NCBI GenBank assembly: GCA_963850345.1
Contig: CAWKKW010000010.1
Coordinates: 7,060-71,059, forward strand
Length of the DNA stretch: 64,000 bases
DNA from: CAWKKW01 sp963850345
Lineage (GTDB): Bacteria > Acidobacteriota > Terriglobia > Terriglobales > Acidobacteriaceae
Direction of reading: 5' to 3'
Position numbers and translations under genes: made by a program. The notes under the pieces were generated by a model. That model was not told where the DNA came from. It ran no database searches and worked only from the letters and a program-made list of their open reading frames with translations. This document shows, piece by piece, positions 60,952 to 64,000 of this stretch. Each line of letters begins with the position of its first letter. Within the stretch, counting starts at the first letter, position 1.

Positions 60952-61704
60952 ATGGCGATTATTTTGAAGACGCCGCAGGAAATTGAGAAGATGCGGCGCG
61001 CTGGCAAGATCGTGCACGATGTTCTCGAACATGTGCGCGCGCATGTCAAGGCTGGCGCCAGCACGCTCGATCTGGAGCAGGCGGCTGTTGAGAAGATTGC
61101 AGAATCAGGCGCGGTGCCGGCATTCAAAGGCTACCGCGGCTATCCGTGTGTGCTATGCACCTCGGTGAATGAAGAAGTGGTTCACGGCATTCCGTCCGCG
61201 GATCGGGTTCTGCAGGATGGGGACATTGTCTCGATCGACTGTGGTGTCGTCATCGACGGCTATTACGGCGATTCAGCGATCACCGTCCCAGTGGGAGCGA
61301 AGGTCTCTGACCGGGCTAGGCGGTTGCTGGAAGTGACCAGGGCATCGCTCGAGAGTGCTATCCGGGAAGTCAAGCCGGGTGCGACCCTCGGGGATATTGG
61401 GGCAGCGGTGCAGGAAGTCGTCGAAGCCGACGGTTTCAGCGTCGTGCGGGACTTTGTGGGACACGGTATTGGCACCCGGATGCACGAAGATCCCCAGGTG
61501 CCGAACTACGGCCGGCGCGGGCAGGGTACCAAGCTCAGGGTGGGCATGGTGATTGCTATCGAGCCCATGGTGAATGCCGGAAAGGCCGGCGTCCAGGTGC
61601 TCGAAGACGGCTGGACCGCGGTTACAGAAGATGGCAGCCTGAGCGCTCACTTTGAGCACACAGTGGCGGTGACGGACGAGGGCGCGGTCATCTTGACGCG
61701 ATAA
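60952..61704 (+). CDS. map: Methionine aminopeptidase, type I
   Basis: 250 residues; removes N-terminal Met from new proteins with two metal ions. MAIILKTPQEIEKMRRAGKI opens it. Metal ligands are visible in IDCGVVIDGYYGDSAITVPV (two Asp), FVGHGIGTRMHEDP (His), IAIEPMVNAG (Glu) and the terminal Glu in SAHFEHTVAVTD. It follows adk by seven bases, the common spc order. Confidence 0.97.
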   Translation: MAIILKTPQEIEKMRRAGKIVHDVLEHVRAHVKAGASTLDLEQAAVEKIAESGAVPAFKGYRGYPCVLCTSVNEEVVHGIPSADRVLQDGDIVSIDCGVVIDGYYGDSAITVPVGAKVSDRARRLLEVTRASLESAIREVKPGATLGDIGAAVQEVVEADGFSVVRDFVGHGIGTRMHEDPQVPNYGRRGQGTKLRVGMVIAIEPMVNAGKAGVQVLEDGWTAVTEDGSLSAHFEHTVAVTDEGAVILTR

Positions 61705-61751
61705 GGATTGGAACTCAGCCGCCGAAAGGGCGCGCAGAATCAGGATACGGT

Positions 61752-61970
61752 TTGTCGAAGGAAGACGCGATTGAGGTCATGGCAACGGTCGTTGAGACGT
61801 TGCCGAATGCAATGTTCCGGGTAGAACTCGAGAATAAGCACCAGGTGTTGGCGCATGTCTCTGGCCGGATGCGGAAGAACTTCATCCGTATTCTTCCCGG
61901 CGATCGGGTAGCCGTGGAGTTGAGCCCATACGATCTGACGCGCGGACGCATCGTGTACAGATACAAATAA
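61752..61970 (+). CDS. infA: Translation initiation factor IF-1
   Basis: 72 residues, exactly the family size: SKEDAIEVMATVVETLPNAM, then FRVELENKHQVLAHVSGRMR and VELSPYDLTRGRIVYRYK form the OB fold that blocks the A site. The start is TTG; no ATG occurs in the right place. It sits between map and rpmJ as in many bacteria. Confidence 0.96.
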   Translation: MSKEDAIEVMATVVETLPNAMFRVELENKHQVLAHVSGRMRKNFIRILPGDRVAVELSPYDLTRGRIVYRYK

Positions 61971-62036
61971 AAGCCGGTTGACAGCCCTCGCGGTGCTGGA
62001 GGCGCTCAAGATTAGCAACGGAAGTCAGGAGTTGGA

Positions 62037-62150
62037 ATGAAGGTTCGTGCATCGGTAAAGAAGATTTGTGACAAGTGCAAGGTCATTCACCGCCGCGGAG
62101 TGGTGCGTGTGATCTGCGAGAACGCGAAGCATAAGCAGCGCCAGGGTTAA
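62037..62150 (+). CDS. rpmJ: 50S ribosomal protein L36 (bL36), zinc-binding form
   Basis: 37 residues: MKVRASVKKICDKCKVIHRR, then a second part ending CENAKHKQRQG. Three Cys and one His (C-x2-C-x12-C-x4-H) form the zinc knot. GTCAGGAG precedes the ATG. Followed by a 160-base structured spacer. Confidence 0.97.
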   Translation: MKVRASVKKICDKCKVIHRRGVVRVICENAKHKQRQG

Positions 62151-62171
62151 TCCCCGGCAGTACTCGAAGCG

Positions 62172-62295
62172 GGCCGCGCCGTACGCGGCAGGGGCTAGTT
62201 AGCCATAAAGGCTTGCGTTGAACCCCGAAGGCTCGTGGGAAACAGCGGTGACAGGCTCACTGCATAACCGCTCCAGGTGGTGAAGCTACCGGAGC
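62172..62295 (+). promoter_or_regulatory. Structured spacer before rpsM with competing hairpins (candidate S4 site)
   Basis: GCCGCG/CGCGGC (about 62172-62188) is followed by GGCT/AGCC. Near the gene, GCGGT (62245-62249) can pair with ACCGC (62267-62271), while GCTCC..GGT (62270-62278) pairs with ACC..GGAGC (62288-62295). The last two share bases 62270-62271 and so exclude each other. In E. coli protein S4 represses the alpha operon at a folded leader before rpsM; only the location links the two. Confidence 0.45.
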
Positions 62296-62310
62296 AACGA
62301 AGGAATCAGC

Positions 62311-62697
62311 ATGGCACGTATTGCTGGCGTCGATCTGCCCCGCAACAAGCAGGCACGCATCGCGCTCACATACATCTTCGGCATCGGCAATCCCCGGGCG
62401 CTGCGTATTCTCACAGCCGCCAAGGTGGATCCCATGCGGAAGGTTCAGGATCTCGGCGAAGATGAGGTCAATCGCATTCGCCAGGTGATCGAGGAAGAAG
62501 GCCAGGTCGAAGGCGATCTGCGCAAAGACGTCTCGATGCACATCAAGCGGCTGATCGACATCCAGTCGTATCGCGGGCTCCGCCACCGTCGCAACCTGCC
62601 TACCCGTGGACAGCGCACCCATACCAACGCGCGTACGCGCAAGGGACCGCGTAAGGGCACAGTGACCAACAAGAAGAAAGCGAGCGCGAAGACCTAA
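62311..62697 (+). CDS. rpsM: 30S ribosomal protein S13 (uS13)
   Basis: 128 residues. MARIAGVDLPRNKQARIALT opens it, with RHRRNLPTRGQRTHTNARTR and RKGTVTNKKKASAK at the basic C-terminus that reaches the P-site tRNA. It overlaps rpsK by one base (TAATG), so translation is coupled. Confidence 0.98.
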   Translation: MARIAGVDLPRNKQARIALTYIFGIGNPRALRILTAAKVDPMRKVQDLGEDEVNRIRQVIEEEGQVEGDLRKDVSMHIKRLIDIQSYRGLRHRRNLPTRGQRTHTNARTRKGPRKGTVTNKKKASAKT

Positions 62698-63128
62698 TGG
62701 CGAAATCACAGCAGGGCGGGTCCGCGAAGACCGGCAAAGCCGCCACCAAGAACAAGAAATTCAAGAAGCGCGAGCGCAAGAATGTGCCATACGGTCTGGT
62801 CCACGTTCAAGCCACGTTCAACAACACCATCGTGACCATCACCGACGGTCAGGGCAACACGCTGTCGTGGAAGAGTTCGGGTTCGCTCGGCTTCCGTGGA
62901 TCGCGTAAGGGCACGCCGTTCGCGGCGCAACAGGCCGCCATCAACGCCGCCAACGCGGCGCGGGATCACGGTTTGCGTTCGGTCGATGTTCGCGTGGCGG
63001 GTCCGGGTTCTGGCCGTGAATCGGCAGTTCGCGCCTTGGCTGCGGCCGGGCTCGATGTTCGCTCGATTCGCGACGTCACCCCGATTCCGCACAACGGCTG
63101 CCGCCCGCCGAAGCGCCGCAGGGTATAA
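62697..63128 (+). CDS. rpsK: 30S ribosomal protein S11 (uS11)
   Basis: 143 residues. A Lys-rich N-terminus (about 25 residues) precedes VPYGLVHVQATFNNTIVTIT. SSGSLGFRGSRKGTPFAAQQ, GPGSGRESAVRALAAAGLDV and IRDVTPIPHNGCRPPKRRRV are conserved. It lies on the 30S platform. Confidence 0.98.
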   Translation: MAKSQQGGSAKTGKAATKNKKFKKRERKNVPYGLVHVQATFNNTIVTITDGQGNTLSWKSSGSLGFRGSRKGTPFAAQQAAINAANAARDHGLRSVDVRVAGPGSGRESAVRALAAAGLDVRSIRDVTPIPHNGCRPPKRRRV

Positions 63129-63266
63129 GTGCAAGCAGCGTCCGGGCGTTACCTGGCCAGGAGGCCGGAATGCCTGGCACGATACAATAGAGATGGACCG
63201 GGAGGAAGGGTATCCCACCTGTAAACCGGTCGACCTCGGAACTTTTGATGATGCAGGGAGAATGAA

Positions 63267-63896
63267 TTGGCACGTTATACAGGAGCAGTCTGCCGCCTTT
63301 GCCGTCGCGAAGGCATGAAGCTTTTCTTGAAGGGCACCAAGTGTTTTTCGGACAAGTGCCCGATTGAGAAGCGCAACTTCGCCCCAGGCCAGCACGGCCG
63401 TGACCGCAAGGCGAAGATCGTTGGATATGGTCTCCAGCTGCGCGAAAAGCAGAAGGCGAAGCGCATCTACTTCACTCTTGAAGGGCAGTTCCGGTCCTAC
63501 TACGAGAAGGCATCGCGCGCACCGGGCGTGACCGGCGAACTGCTGTTGCAGCAGCTCGAGCGTCGTCTGGACAACGTTGCTTATCGCATGGGCCTGGCCA
63601 CTTCGCGCCGCCAGTCGCGACAGATCGTTCGCCACGGGCACGTGGAAGTGAATGGCCGCAAGGTGAACATTCCTTCCTTCCAGGTGAATGTGGGCGATGA
63701 GATCCGGGTACGCGAGACCAGCAAGAATCTGACCGTCCTCGAGAGCTCGCGCGAGTTTGCCAGTCATCAGAATCCGCCGGCCTGGCTGCAGATCGACCCA
63801 GCCGCGTTGTCGGCCAAGGTGATTGCGCTGCCGAAGCGCGAAGACGTGAACCTGCCGGTCAACGAGCAGCTGATCGTCGAACTCTACAGCAAGTAA
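63267..63896 (+). CDS. rpsD: 30S ribosomal protein S4 (uS4), zinc-binding form
   Basis: 209 residues; primary 16S-binding protein and likely operon regulator. The start is TTG (ribosome site GGGAGAA). The N-terminal domain keeps the zinc ligands (CRLCRREGMKLFLKGTKC and a further DKCPIEKR). The S4 domain contains RLDNVAYRMGLATSRRQSRQ and GHVEVNGRKVNIPSFQVNVG. It ends 104 bases before the window end, where rpoA is expected next. Confidence 0.97.
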   Translation: MARYTGAVCRLCRREGMKLFLKGTKCFSDKCPIEKRNFAPGQHGRDRKAKIVGYGLQLREKQKAKRIYFTLEGQFRSYYEKASRAPGVTGELLLQQLERRLDNVAYRMGLATSRRQSRQIVRHGHVEVNGRKVNIPSFQVNVGDEIRVRETSKNLTVLESSREFASHQNPPAWLQIDPAALSAKVIALPKREDVNLPVNEQLIVELYSK

Positions 63897-64000
63897 TCGC
63901 AGCGTTCGAGCGCTTGCAGTAAACAAAAGTTTTCTGGGGTGCGCCGATGCGCACTCCAGGTACGAAGCCGCAGAGGATCGCGGCAGCAGTTGACATACTT
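63897..64000 (+). other. Spacer after rpsD, rpoA expected beyond the window
   Basis: 104 bases without a gene. TTGACA at 63990-63995 matches a -35 element, but its partner would lie past the end of the window. The next gene in this operon type is normally rpoA; it is not visible. Confidence 0.4.

Overview
The window is about 60% G+C and reads as the chromosome of a Gram-negative soil-type bacterium, most likely an acidobacterium (Terriglobia). This is inferred from the gene mix: an ECF sigma with a FecR-type anti-sigma, Ig-like lipoproteins, secreted S9 peptidases, an LPxTG-free secretome with Tat signals, a DUF3857 protein, GH44, and frequent TTG/GTG starts. No rRNA, tRNA, CRISPR array, insertion sequence or phage gene was seen.

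Layout. 265-4319: a signalling cluster on the + strand with a lone cyclic-nucleotide-binding domain, a PAS-PAS-GAF sigma-54 activator, a STAS-like protein without a normal start codon, and a full Crp/Fnr regulator. 8169-4401 (- strand): an SsuABC/TauABC-type importer operon with two related permeases, one ATPase, a membrane-anchored binding protein carrying a Cys-x3-Cys, and a Tat-exported HMA metal-binding protein. 15165-8411 (- strand): a tightly coupled six-gene operon with an ECF sigma factor, a zinc-finger/FecR anti-sigma fused to a very large extracytoplasmic part, and two ABC-2 ATPase/permease pairs; an ECF-type promoter precedes it. 15431-23436: prolyl oligopeptidase, phosphoesterase, TrmJ-like RNA methyltransferase, M20 peptidase and a Tat-type aldo/keto reductase. 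23777-29813: gltBD, ended by a strong bidirectional terminator shared with a porin gene. 31843-42901: ferritin-like Tat protein, VOC protein, DUF3857 protein with a degenerate transglutaminase core, GH44 lipoprotein, Ig-like/propeller lipoprotein and a second S9 peptidase.

43507-63896: a fused str-S10-spc-alpha ribosomal operon (rpsL to rpsD) with fusA, tuf, secY, adk, map and infA. Its spacers are often 80-200 bases long and rich in inverted repeats. The most striking are a roughly 480-base rpsL leader with a recognisable promoter and an attenuator-like hairpin, two mutually exclusive hairpins between rpsL and rpsG, five consecutive hairpins between tuf and rpsJ, and competing hairpins before rpsM. 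These are candidates for ribosomal-protein autoregulation. The rpoA gene expected next lies beyond the end.

All functional calls rest on reading motifs and gene order; no database search or folding computation was run.
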